Shown here: positions 46,980 through 58,300 of the stretch, in pieces
Numbering within the stretch: position 1 is the stretch's first letter
Layout: each line of letters opens with the position of its first letter
Translations under genes and position numbers: made by a program
Source of the DNA: Casuarina equisetifolia
Lineage: Eukaryota; Streptophyta; Magnoliopsida; Fagales; Casuarinaceae
DNA length: 64,000 nucleotides
Reading direction: 5' to 3'
Assembly: GCA_028551475.1 (NCBI GenBank)
Contig: CM052361.1
Coordinates: forward strand, 21,899,491-21,963,490
The notes under the pieces: generated by a model
What the model was told of the DNA's origin: nothing
The model's input: only the letters and a program-made list of their open reading frames with translations
Database searches by the model: none

Positions 46980-49600
46980 GTTACCTACTCCCATGAATGC
47001 TCCTTCACCGACTGAATTTGAAGAATGCATCTCTCTATGGACATCTCACAAAAACCATCTACTATGTTTCATTGACCCCCTTTAGCCCTACTATGTTTGC
47101 CTACTCCAAAAATCTCTCTATAGTCCCCAATAGGCACCTCAAACATGGTATCATAGACTCAATTGTTTCTCTCTCTCCTTTAGCCTCATTGTCTTAAATC
47201 AAACTCCTCACTATTTATTCACCACACAACTCATTTTAGCATCTTTCTCCTCATCTACATTGATGACATCATCTTAATTGGCTCTCCCATAGTACCCTTA
47301 GATGCTCTCTTAACCAAACTAAAGCAAGAGTTTATCATTAAACACCTAGGTCCTCTCCATTACATTTTAGGCACGGAAGTCCAACCAACCGCTTAAGGCC
47401 TCCTTTTATACCAAGCCAAATGTAAATTGGATATTGTCTCTTGTGCCAAAATGGGCAAACCACAATCTATTTCCACACTAAGCATCACTAACTCACAACC
47501 CAACCTCCATCATGAGAACCCTTTTCCAAATCCTACATTGTACTACAACACTATTGGGGCTTTTCAATACTTCACACTAATACAATCTAAAATCGACCTA
47601 TGTACATAGTCAACACTGCTTACCAATTCATGCATGCTTATTCCATGAGCCATTGGCAAGTTGTCAATGATTACCATGCTTTCTCACAAACACACCATGT
47701 CATGGCAACCTGTTCAACAAAAGCCACACTTCACGATTGCGTTCTAACATTGCATTTGCAATCAACATTGCCTGACTCATGCATGCTTCTTCCATGAGCC
47801 ATTAGCAAGCCGTCAAATGTTTACTATGTTTTCTCACAAAAACACCATGTGATAACTCTATTTTTATAGAGTTATTTTACCTATGTTAGGCAATAAATAA
47901 CTTTAATAATTGTGAGAAAACATTTGAACTCCTTTTTATTTATCTAAATTTATCTTATTTATGTAGCACAAGGAAGTAAGGATAAAAGGAATGAACATGG
48001 AAAACCTGATGCTTATTATGTAGCAAAATCTTAATATCAAGATCAAGAAAGTCAAGATGGGTTTGGGCTTTGGATGACTGTTATTAGATTTTCTATTGTT
48101 GTTGGGTTTTCTAGATAAATAGAAAACTCAGTCATGTTAGGAATTCAAGTCCCAATTAATTTAGGAGTTCAAAACCCAATTGTTTTAGGTCTCTAAAACC
48201 CAATTGTTTTAGGTCTCTAAAACCCAATTCTACTAGGATAGGAGATAGGTCTAAACCTAAACCTTATTTAAGAGAAGAGAACATGCAAAAGAAGGAAAAG
48301 GAGGAAATTAAGCACAACTCAAGAAAGAGGCCAAGAATTCAAGGTTTTCTTGAAGAGAAGACAAAAAGGGTGACAGACTTCTTGTTCTTGGATTCAAGAT
48401 GTCTTCTTTATTTTTTATTACTATTCTTCTTCATTATTTCTTTATGTTTTAGTTTATTTTTGTTAAAGCTACGATGTAATCTAATTATGATGGTATGAAT
48501 CTTATGATTATTATGTTTTGCAAGATATTTTGTTTATGTGATGTTACATATTACTATATTTAATGCTTTTAAGTGATTAGCTACCACTTGAATGATTTGA
48601 TTTGCATGTTTGAGACCGACAGGAGATAATATGCAGTTGTTTCTTGTAATATGTAACCATAAATTAAATATGGATAGACATATACCATGTTATTTGTGTG
48701 GCTTTCGGTGTAAACTGGGAATGTTCATAAATCCTAATGCATTTGATTTGTTTCAATTCACATATAGAGATATAATGAATTAATAAACTAAGTAGGTTTG
48801 TTATACCTAGACATGGGATAGTAAATAAATTAGGAAGTTTCGCCATCACATAGATATTATCTCTCTTGCAAGCATAAATAATCAATATTAATACCTAGTA
48901 ATTATGGTAAAATCATATGCTCTAACATATTTCTTGTACTTAGTTTTCTTAGATTTAGTTAGTTAATCTATCATTTATCAATTTGATTTGCTAGATAAAT
49001 TATAGGAATTGTTCACTGTTAGTAATTAATTAGTTTACTAATCACCAATTTCTGTGGGATGATATCTTTCTTATCATTATATTATTTATTTGATATATTC
49101 ACTTGCATTTAGATTTCACCGAACACCATGTCATGGCATCCTACTCAACAAAAGCCTTACTTTAGATGTTCATGCCTTTTCAAATGCTAATTGGATTAGT
49201 AACAAAGACAATTGATGATCAATTAGAGGGTCTTGGGTCTTTCTTAGATGCAACAATATCTCATGGGTATCTCGAAATCAATGCACGGTGGCTCACTCCA
49301 ATACTAAATCAAAGTATAAATGCCTTACTAACACAAATACAAAGATCATGTGGATCAAAACACTTCTCTAGGACCTCCATGCCCCACTTACTTACCTTCC
49401 AATCCTATAGTGTGATAATATCTCTGCTATCTATCTCATATCAAATGTTGTTTTCCATGGTTGTACAAAGCATGTTGATTTAGACTGTCATTTGCTTGTC
49501 AATGCCCAAAAATCCAAATACAAGTCATCTCCTCTGTTGACCAATCTATGAACATCTTCACCAAAGGCCTCGTGGCCCTTGCTTCCGACTACTGCAATTA
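46980..49600 (+). pseudogene. pol: Decayed Ty1/copia RT-RNase H fragment, split by a solo LTR
   Basis: Plus-strand pieces: RT (K-N-A-S-L-Y-G-H-L near 47020; Y-I-D-D-I-I-L near 47255; L-G-P-L-H-Y near 47345; P-T-L-Y near 47535; N-T-A-Y-Q-F-M-H-A near 47605), then RNase H (D-A-D/D-Q region near 49190; K-H-V-D-L-D-C-H near 49480). Many stops and shifts. An internal direct duplication (47630-47697 and 47777-47849) and a solo LTR (47850-49125) separate the parts. The phrase F-P-N-P-T-L-Y suggests an Ale/Retrofit-type element (inference). Confidence 0.8.
47850..49125 (+). mobile_element. Solo LTR (1276 bp) inserted in the copia remnant
   Basis: Starts TGATAACTC, ends GAACA, flanked by CCATG on both sides (47845-47849, 49126-49130). 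The host copia RNase H continues on the far side. It contains a 24-bp direct repeat (48165-48230) and no coding domain. The length and the start suggest a gypsy-type LTR (inference). Confidence 0.82.
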
Positions 49601-51072
49601 AGTTAGCAACGCATCCTGACCCCATGAACTTGCAGGATGTTAGTCAAGGGATCATGTTCACATATGTGCCACCTACGTCATCCCTAAATAATTAATCTCG
49701 TCTACAATAAGAACAGGGACCAAAACCGAATAAGAATAATAACTGAGGATTTCGGTAGACCATTTTCCATCTCCATTGGAATGGCTAATCATCCGTGTCA
49801 GCCTTCTTCGGCTAAAGATGAAAATATTCTTGGTCATACCTCTATCTGTTGCCCGCTGCATTATCAAACTACAGAAAATTCTACTTTCTTGATCGCAACA
49901 TCATTAATTGCAACTCTAGAAAAAAGAAAAAAATGTTCTTCGTTTTTGGACGCGACACCATAAGACCAAGCTTTGTAGACATCATAACTACCGACACAAT
50001 CTTTCTAGAAAAGTAAACAATTATCGTAGTGATTACTTCGTCCAAAGATTGTTCCAAATAGAGTTGTGATTGAAGAAAACATTTCATCCACGTGCAAAAT
50101 GAATCAAAAATATCTTCAAAGAAACTTCAAAAAGAAGGAAAGATACTAGTTGTACTACAAGACCAACCCTCTTGCGTCGTACACGCCAACCGCTCTCAGG
50201 CTCTAAGGATCAAAATATCTGACTGTACTGACCCATGTTTTCTTTCCTCGATTTTTTCGAAGGAAAAAATGGATTACTTCTCTATTTTTTAGTTTTAGTA
50301 TACAGATTTCTTTTTTTTTTTTTGTATTATTAGGCACACACACTCAAGGAGGGAATTCAAATTCATGACCAGTAAAACTGTCAATCAAGGTTTAGTATAC
50401 AGGTTTCAGTTATTAGTTTGATAAATTAAAAATATATTCTACCAACACTAAATCAAGATCTTTAGTAATCTTAAAATTACAATGAAACTTGTACCAAAAA
50501 ATAATTTATGTGACCTTTAGTTGTAATTCTCCTACACATAAGGTCATCTACAACACTATTATCGGATATATTACCTTCGTTTTTTATTCTAAAAACTTAT
50601 AGGAATTATATCATGTGAATTCTTAGAAATTCTAAAAACAATATGGTGAATTATAGAAATTAAAATATATTTTTTCCAAAATTTTGTTTTAAAAAGTGAT
50701 GTGATTATATTTTAACAACAATTTTGTTTATCAATCCGACAAAAATGCTAAAAGACTTTACAACTTATAAGTGTAGATAACAGATCTTCAAATTTATGAA
50801 ATCAGAATTTAAAACCTTGAGTTAAAAAGTACAAACGCATAACGGGATAGCAAAGATTTCCCCTAAACAAATTTCAACCCATATGCTGCTATAGTTAAAT
50901 AGCCGGCGGCCACTTTCTGCCTTTTAGGATCAACGGGAGAGCACATAGGTGGAAGTACATTGTCGTAGTACATGATGATATTTTTGTACTTCCATCACCA
51001 AAACGCTCCCAGAACTCCCTATAATTTCCTTCCCTTCAATGATCAACTTCGTACCGAGAGAGGACTAAGAAA
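49601..51072. other. Intergenic stretch upstream of the first COPT gene
   Basis: No gene seen; AT-rich, with a T run near 50311. The last 120 bp are the presumed promoter of the COPT gene. Confidence 0.45.
50955..50989 (+). promoter_or_regulatory. Three GTAC copper-response cores upstream of COPT gene 1
   Basis: GTAC at 50955, 50968 and 50986, 84-118 bp before the start codon; a fourth is at 51051. GTAC is the core of the copper-response element bound by SPL7-type SBP factors in plants, which switch on COPT genes in copper shortage. Function here is inferred. Confidence 0.5.
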
Positions 51073-51459
51073 ATGATGAAACACATGACATTTTTCTGGG
51101 GCACAGAGGTAGAAATTCTCTTCTCAGGGTGGCCGGGGCAAAGCATGTACTCTTACACTTTGGCCTTAATTTCAGTCTTCCTGGTAAGTTTCGTAGTGGA
51201 GTGGCTTTCGCACACAAGATTTATCAATAAGAACACCGACAATATCACTGCCGGACTTCTGCAATCCGCGATGTACGCCATTCGAGTTGGATTGGCTTAC
51301 TTGGTCATGCTTGCCGTCATGTCATTTAACGCGGGTGTGTTACTGGCTGCGGTTGGAGGATATACAGCAGGGTTCTTGATATTTGGCAGTCGGCTTTTTC
51401 AGAGCTCAAAGATAACACCATTTCTAGAGGCTGCTGATCTTCCTCCATTGAATTGCTGA
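51073..51459 (+). CDS. COPT: COPT/CTR copper transporter 1, short N terminus
   Basis: 128 residues, intronless. CTR-family copper(I) channel: three membrane helices (about 27-45, 60-83, 86-106), the M-x3-M motif Met79/Met83 in helix 2, G-x3-G at 96-100 in helix 3, and a C-terminal Cys. Trimers of such proteins bring Cu(I) across the plasma membrane or out of internal stores. It begins directly at M-M-K-H-M-T-F-F-W-G, so it lacks the Met-rich outer tail of the other two genes. The three upstream ATGs within 101 bp (50972, 50975, 51039) are not in frame, so 51073 is the first usable start unless an upstream exon exists. First of three tandem COPT genes. Confidence 0.92.
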   Translation: MMKHMTFFWGTEVEILFSGWPGQSMYSYTLALISVFLVSFVVEWLSHTRFINKNTDNITAGLLQSAMYAIRVGLAYLVMLAVMSFNAGVLLAAVGGYTAGFLIFGSRLFQSSKITPFLEAADLPPLNC

Positions 51460-51880
51460 TAAGCAGTTGTATGATCTTATCAGGCTTTCCCCGTTATATT
51501 GATTTTCTTTTTTTTCTTTTTTTTCTTATATTCCATATATTGGTATTTGATTGTGAGATACCAGCAGTTTCAGTGAAACTTCGTGTAATTTAATACTTTT
51601 ATTTTTGGATTTCGTAAACAGAAAATAACCTTTTAATTTGGCAGCGTGGTTTTTGAGTCATGTGCGTTATAATATTCATAAGAAATATATTAAAAACCAT
51701 AAATAGCTTAAGGTTGGTCATCGACCTTTAAGGAAATAGTTAGAGTGGGAGAGTGGTTGGCCACCCACCATAATCTACATGGAGATAATTCAATGTCATA
51801 TAAAACCGACTGTGGGATAACAATTAACTTTCACGTTTAAAGAGAATTGCCTTTTAATCTAGATCTAAAAGATTATAACA

Positions 51881-52225
51881 AATTGTAATCCATGTCGACA
51901 ATTGTTTGGCTTAGCTGGGAAGAGAACTATTTGGGACATTTTAGTTTCAAATTGGACACTAGATGTGTATATCTAAAGCAACGTAAGGTTAGGTGCTTCA
52001 ACAACCAATCTAAAAATAGGATGTTGACCGACAATAGAACAGCTGGTGACTTTATTACTTCAAGAAAAGTAGATGCATCTAGGCGAAAAGAAAGGTATGC
52101 ATTTTCAGGTGGTAACTTTCAAACAAGAAAGAAATAGCAGAATAATGAATAACAGCATGCATGGATTTCCCAACAACTAGCTGGTTGATACTAAACATTG
52201 ATGAGAATCAGCCAATGTGAATCGT
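51881..52225. repeat. Dispersed repeat, partner at 35836-36290
   Basis: Shorter copy, same orientation, of the unassigned repeat upstream of UGT gene E. Lacks the roughly 120 bp inserted in that copy. Confidence 0.75.
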
Positions 52226-53312
52226 TAAGAGTTAGATTGGCGGGGGATAATGGCGTTGATTGTGGACATGATCTTTTATTTTCAGGTCAACATTACTACC
52301 GCAAGAAATTACATGGACTGGGTTTAGATAACAAGCAAATGGGCTGAAGGCTGGTCTACACAGAATCCTGCCTTCAGTTCCCTCATCAAGAAAAGTATAT
52401 TTAAGGGAACTTCTGATCAAGCGTGGCCTTCTGATTTTGACAACATAAGCAAGGAGTCTGCATTTTGGCTGTTAACCTGAATGAACTTTCCATTATCATT
52501 TTCTATCTTAGCATTATCATTGGCTAAAGAATGTACTCGAAATTGTGGAAAAGCCGCCAGGATAAGATAGAACCTTAAAGATAGGACTTAACTATGTTCA
52601 AATAAGCAAATCCCTTGTAATTTCTATTGATAGTTAACAAAATATGAACACTTTTAAATCTTACATCTCATTTTTTATATGTCATACTCTTAAAAGGAAA
52701 TAAACAGTTCAAAAATAAAAAATAAAATAAAAAAATAAAAAAATCTGACTGTGCGTCGCAGAGCATGCTCTGTTTCGTAGAAACTCGATTCTACTAACTG
52801 AAGAAGGAGAAAGTGTGTCAACCAATAAGGAACCTAAAAGATGACACCTCAGCTTTGAATTACTCCTACCGTCGGACACGTCTGCCTTTGTTAAGTGCGA
52901 ACCAGGTGTAAAGATAGAGGATGTTGGAGAGATGAAAAGTAAAGCAAGAGGCAGCGCCGGTCTCTGCGTGACTTCTGGGAAAGTACAGCATCGAATGGTT
53001 ATTGGATAATCCGTTAGTGAACTGCTGTTTCTCGTGGATGACTTCATGGACACTGACCCAACTCAAGATTCAAGCGGAAAGAACGTATACATCGGTTCGG
53101 GGCTTGACTGAATGATGCAGACCCTTAGTGATTGAGGAAACTTCCCTGTAATGAATATGAACTTGAATTGTGATGAAGGTGAACCCTACCTTTTTCTATG
53201 AATATGGTAAAGGTGCATCACTCTTGTATGAAGCAATTCATGAAAGTGAAATAACTTTTGTGCTTCCTCGCTATATTTGTTCAGTTTCAGTTTTTCTTCT
53301 CGTGACAGAGGA
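52226..53312. other. Intergenic stretch before COPT gene 2
   Basis: No gene recognised. Contains an A-rich run (52715-52741). Only one GTAC (52983) lies in the 350 bp before the COPT start. Confidence 0.45.
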
Positions 53313-53738
53313 ATGGCCAGCGAGATGGACATGGATGGGATGAAAACCCCACAATCAACGCCCTCATCCATGGAAAACTCCACCAGGATGGACATGGAGA
53401 AGGCGATGATGCACATGACCTTCTTCTGGGGCAAAAATGTCTACATACTCTTCTCTGGTTGGCCGGGCACACGCACTGGTATGTATGCATTAGCCTTGAT
53501 AGTGGTCTTTGTCCTCTCTATCCTCGTTGAGTGGCTGTCTTCTTCCCGACTGACAAAACCTAGCTCGAAGAGAGCAGTGGCTGGTGTGATCCAGACCGTT
53601 TTGTATGGCTTAAAGATTGGGCTGGCTTATATTGTTATGTTGGCTGTTATGTCTTTCAACAGTGGTGTCCTCCTGGTTGCTGTGGCCGGGCATACGTTGG
53701 GTTTCTGGCTGTTTCGTAGTAGGGTTTCCGAGGAATGA
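53313..53738 (+). CDS. COPT: COPT/CTR copper transporter 2
   Basis: 141 residues, intronless. The Met-rich N terminus has Met at 1, 5, 7, 10, 20, 26, 28 and the M-M-x-M group at 32-35, likely the outer copper-catching tail. Three helices (about 57-75, 90-113, 116-134), Met109/Met113 in helix 2 and G-x3-G at 126-130. The C terminus ends R-S-R-V-S-E-E and lacks the Cys that ends the other two proteins. The start is the first ATG; the frame extends upstream only through non-ATG codons. Copper(I) uptake predicted. No GTAC cluster near the promoter. Confidence 0.94.
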   Translation: MASEMDMDGMKTPQSTPSSMENSTRMDMEKAMMHMTFFWGKNVYILFSGWPGTRTGMYALALIVVFVLSILVEWLSSSRLTKPSSKRAVAGVIQTVLYGLKIGLAYIVMLAVMSFNSGVLLVAVAGHTLGFWLFRSRVSEE

Positions 53739-56700
53739 TACAAGGGAAACGCCCTGATGTTTCTCCATCAGGTTGTCGAGAACAGAAAGGGCATCCCTTT
53801 GATCTTTACCAGTTTGTCTGTTGATCTCCCTTTACACTACTCTCAGTGCTAGAAAGAAAGAAAGAAAGAAAATAATAAGCACTTGATGTAGCTTTGTAAG
53901 GATTTGTATTGTTTTATGTCTTTTCATGAAGAATAATTTGTATGATTGGCGCATGGGAGTGGATTATTTGTTCAAAGTTTTTAAACAATGGTAGACATGC
54001 ATTGTTATTTAAGTTTGCTCTCCGCATATTGTGCACACCAAATAAATGTTCTTTTTCATTTTCCATTTTTAAATAACTCCAATAGTAGCTGAACAGACTT
54101 GAACAGAGAGTTTAACCGTGATTTTGAATGCTTGAAAGTAGGCAAATTTGACGATTTAGAATGTCACTATATTATTGAAGCACAGCCATCGTCCTCATCT
54201 TCTCCAACGCGACCGATCACCGTCTTCTTCAGCGCCAATTGCTGGCCGGCCGGCCGGCCGCCCGCCCGCAAAAGGAAAACTTCCTCAACATTCACCTATC
54301 TCTGTCAAGACGCTGTCAAGAGATTTCCATATCTGGCTACCGCACGTACCATACAATCGCCCCTCTCGGTCGAAATACCAAAAACGTCACAAAGGCAAAA
54401 TCATCGATCTAACTTTGTAAATCTTCCAAACTAAAGCCGGAATTAACACAATTTTTTTATCATTCCTTTAGTAAATGGTAGCCTAAGTCTATAAATTTAT
54501 TTCTACTTTATAAGTTAAGAACACCGAATACAATAACAAATTTTCTTGTTAGCTAAACACTATCTCAATCTGTTTCTTTTGATTTTTCGGTGAGTCTGCG
54601 TTATCTCCAGTTCATAGAATTGAACTCTATCTAGTACGAAATTAATCGTATTGTTGTTTGTGTTCTAAAGATCTACCATTCCATAACTAAAAGAAATGGT
54701 CAAATGGAGGGAGCTCCCTGCCCAATTGACGCTGAGTGACAATGGGACTCGACAAGGAAACATAATTAACAAAATATTACAAAATTGGGTAATCTCCCTT
54801 TCTGTTGCAGGGAGCAAGTACCGTAATGTTAGCCAACACAATTAGGTTAATTCCTAAACGATAATACAAGAAATGTAATGAAGAGCTAGAAAAATTGTTG
54901 TGCATCATTACCACCAAAAGAAGGCATTGTACCAAATTAAAGGGGGAAAAAAAAAAGACATACTTTTCCTTCTTGTATGTTGGATCCTATAACAACCTAA
55001 GAGGGAGTAAATTAAGTTTTTTAAAAAAAAAATTTACCTCACAAAGGCAAGTGACTTTTGGTAAGTGTTTTTTCTTGAACTTGTTACAATCACTCTTCTA
55101 ATAAATTTATCAATTAACTATAAGGGATATCTAATCCTTACAAGAGATAATTAATTCCTCAAATTTGGTTATATATTCTCACCCCAATATTACAAGTTTT
55201 AAACTTAACTTCTACAAAATATATAATATACAATTTAAAAACTTCAAATAAGTGTTAAAAAACTAATACAAAATGATTTAAACAAAAGTCTCAAATTTTG
55301 TTCAAGTTCTAATATTGTTTATTTATAGAAAATCAACTCAATAACAATATGTATTAAAATACAAAATGATTTCTGAACAAGTATATAAAAACAATAACAA
55401 ATTTATAATATAGTCATTTAATGAAGAATCAAATCATGAGCTTAATGAGCTTGAAAAAAAATGTGAATTTCTTGAAAAATGCTTACTTTTTATTGATTTT
55501 CATTTTCCATCTTTTCAGTAAGCTTTATGTTCTAATTTAGCATCAAAATGACTAATCTTTAGCTTAAAAAGAGTTATTGTAACTTTTCTAAAATATATCA
55601 CATCCTCTCTTTGTTGGAGCCCTCTCTTTTTGCTTTCTCAGCCTGTTTTTGAACTCATATGAGATTAGTTTTGTCTTAATCTCATTCAAAATCGCACTTC
55701 AAAATACTGCGCAAGGTTACATCATACCAGCAACATAATTATTCAAAACTTCGCAAAACAAAGCTGGTCATAGGTCGAACTTTTGGGTTTCTCCTAAATC
55801 TTTCTCAATCTTCTTCAATCTTGAAGCAAGTCTTTGTAGGCACTCACAGATCAACAGGTCTAGTCCTTGCTTGATAACCCCCATGATTTTGACTTCTAAA
55901 ATACTCTAATCTGTTGTCAATTTCTCTTTCAAACAATCGGGTTAATGGATCGCGAAGAACACATTGGATTGTCTCGATTCGCTCTTCTATGAGCAATGGG
56001 TTGCAGATTTTAGTTCACAGATTTCATCTACTCATTGATACCTCTCAAATGGTGCTCTTTTCGTTGTCACCGGAGCAGTCATCGGTGAACGATTTGGGCG
56101 GCCGGTCGCTGTCAGCGTCGAGCGGGTAGAACAGGTTGCTGGGTCGCAATCGGGTCTGACGCTGATTCGCAGGCCGGGATCGTCTGGGCTGCGGGTCGTG
56201 GGTCGCTCATCGCTGGTTTCTGGGTCTTGCTCGCTCAGGCCGCTGAGTCACCCGTTCTGGGCTTTACGCGAACAGGGCTTTTGGGTTGCACGGGCCTGAT
56301 GGGTCTGGGTCACGCGGGCTGTGCAAAATTTCGCTGGCTGAACGAACACTGGGCTTGGGTCACGCAATGGATTGGGTCCCCCATCTTTCATTTTGGGTTT
56401 GACGTTTTTCTTGCACACACAAAAGTCTAGTATCATTTCTCTTATTTAAATCAATAAACAAGCAATGATTTTAATTGTAATATTTTCATATTATAATTCT
56501 CTATTTGTATCATCATCAAAATATATTCCAACATTGTAGTTTAGGTCAAGTTTAGTTAAATGGTATATATTGTTGTAGAGTTGTTCTATATAACTAAAAT
56601 ATAGACTTGTAAAGTAGTTTATATATAACAAAAAATTATCCTCTTCCCTTAAGCTAACTTTTATGAAATGGTTGAACTTTTTATTATGATATTAGAGTAT

Positions 56701-57681
56701 AGTCCTCTCTTAACATCTATTTGGATATGGGTATGGCCTAGTCCAAAGTACACATAATAAAAGTGGCCCCATGATATAGTCTAAGTTTAATCATTACAAT
56801 GGAGTTGTCCCATATTACTAAGATATGAGTTTATATGTAAAGAAATGCATATTACTACTAAGTTACACAATCAACATAAGGACATGCAAATGACACGCCT
56901 CACTTAGTTCAAATTTCAGCCAACCAAAATCTCTCTCAAACAACCCCAAATATCTATTTTTAAGACAAAATCAATGTCGTTAGGTTATGATTAATCCTAA
57001 TATCAAGGATTTTTATACTTATAAGTTTTGATCATCACCTATGATTGAGACTTTTTACCTCAAAAGTTATAAATCTTTTGACAATTAGTAATTTTCAAAT
57101 GATAGGAGTCACTAATAGTTAAGGATATTCACACTCAAATATGGAAAAGCATTGCATAGCTCCTTAATCATTAAGCAAATTGAAGTCACTCGTGCAAAGA
57201 CAGATTTAAACAAATCACTTACTATAAGGGGAAAAAAAGAAGAAGAAGAAGAAGAAGATGTACGTATCCGTAAAATGCTTACATAAACTATGGGAACGCG
57301 TGGCCTTTATGTAGCCCCCAATCCTCTATAGAAAAAATAGTGCCACAGGCTACTGATGGGTCCATTGCCATTTAATCGAACTCAATTACTTAATGAAAGC
57401 ATGGCAGTTGGAACAATGCTAAGAACAGAACTGAGAATCATTTGACATCGCAGATTTCGCAGAGCCATAAAGGAAAGGAGCAGCTTTTTGTGGTCCACAA
57501 AAATGAAAACGGAAAAAAGACAGAGAAATGGCGATTTCATCGCCTTTCAAATAGAAACACATCTATTGTTCCTGAAAAGGCCACGTAAAGAGTAAATTGT
57601 CGATGTGACAACACTTGATTGATGCACTTAAGGTTCATTTTTGTTTATTACACTAAAACCTGGTTCCTCCTTGAACTAGTA
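53739..57681. other. Intergenic stretch between COPT genes 2 and 3
   Basis: No gene recognised. 54180-54420 is GC-rich with a GGCCGGCC-type palindrome (54244-54259). 56080-56345 is a GC-rich island with many CGs and GGGTC repeats in AT-rich DNA. 57240-57258 is a GAA microsatellite. The rest is AT-rich and featureless. Confidence 0.45.
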
Positions 57682-57730
57682 GTACAAGTTACCAGTCTCC
57701 ATGTACTACAATATAATCAGTAGCCGGTAC
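57682..57730 (+). promoter_or_regulatory. Three GTAC copper-response cores upstream of COPT gene 3
   Basis: GTAC at 57682, 57703 and 57727, 100-148 bp before the start codon; the spacing is like that of COPT gene 1. A further GTAC is at 57260. Confidence 0.5.
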
Positions 57731-57829
57731 GTGCTTTTATACCGATATAAGGACAGAATCTTCTGGCTATCACCAGTCACACCCCAATTAGCCGAGGCTT
57801 TCCATCGAGACAGGGAGAGAGAGAAATCC

Positions 57830-58300
57830 ATGGATGGTATGAATCAGGGAGATATGCACGGCATGGGTGCTTCTTCATCGCCGCCGGAGTCGCCCATGAA
57901 CGACACAGGCATGCATCACAAGATGATGATGCACATGACCTTCTTCTGGGGCAAGAACGCTGAGATTCTCTTCACACACTGGCCTGGTACAAGCGCCGGC
58001 ATGTATGCGTTAGCCTTGGTAGTCGTCTTTGCGCTTGCTTTCCTCGTGGAGTTGCTCTCTAATTGCCGCTTGCTCAAACCTGACTCGAATAATATAGCAT
58101 CTGGTCTCGTCCAAACCCTTTTGTTTGCCATAAGGATTGGGCTTGCTTATATGGTTATGCTGGCAGTCATGTCCTTCAATGGTGGTGTGTTTTTGGTTGC
58201 CGTGGCCGGGCATACTTTGGGGTTCTTTTTTTTTGGTAGTAGGTTTTTCAAGAAATCAGATGCAGTAAAAGGAAATGATCTTCCTCCTATGAGTTGTTGA
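57830..58300 (+). CDS. COPT: COPT/CTR copper transporter 3
   Basis: 156 residues, intronless. Met/His-rich N terminus (Met 1, 4, 9, 12, 23, 28; His 10, 29, 30; then M-M-M-H-M at 32-36). Three helices (about 58-76, 91-114, 117-137), Met110/Met114 in helix 2, G-x3-G at 127-131, C terminus M-S-C with the family's end Cys. The most typical COPT1/COPT2-type protein of the three. The frame is open further upstream, but the ATG at 57830 gives the conserved M-D-G-M start and follows a GA-rich leader. High-affinity Cu(I) uptake predicted. Confidence 0.95.
   Translation: MDGMNQGDMHGMGASSSPPESPMNDTGMHHKMMMHMTFFWGKNAEILFTHWPGTSAGMYALALVVVFALAFLVELLSNCRLLKPDSNNIASGLVQTLLFAIRIGLAYMVMLAVMSFNGGVFLVAVAGHTLGFFFFGSRFFKKSDAVKGNDLPPMSC

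Noticed and set aside
54099-54434. 111-codon open frame in GC-rich DNA after COPT gene 2
   Set aside because: Low-complexity Ser/Pro/Arg, no homologous feature, overlapping open frames; likely chance.
57701-57829. Longer N terminus for COPT gene 3
   Set aside because: The extension reads through leader sequence and GA-rich codons; the Met at 57830 gives the family start.
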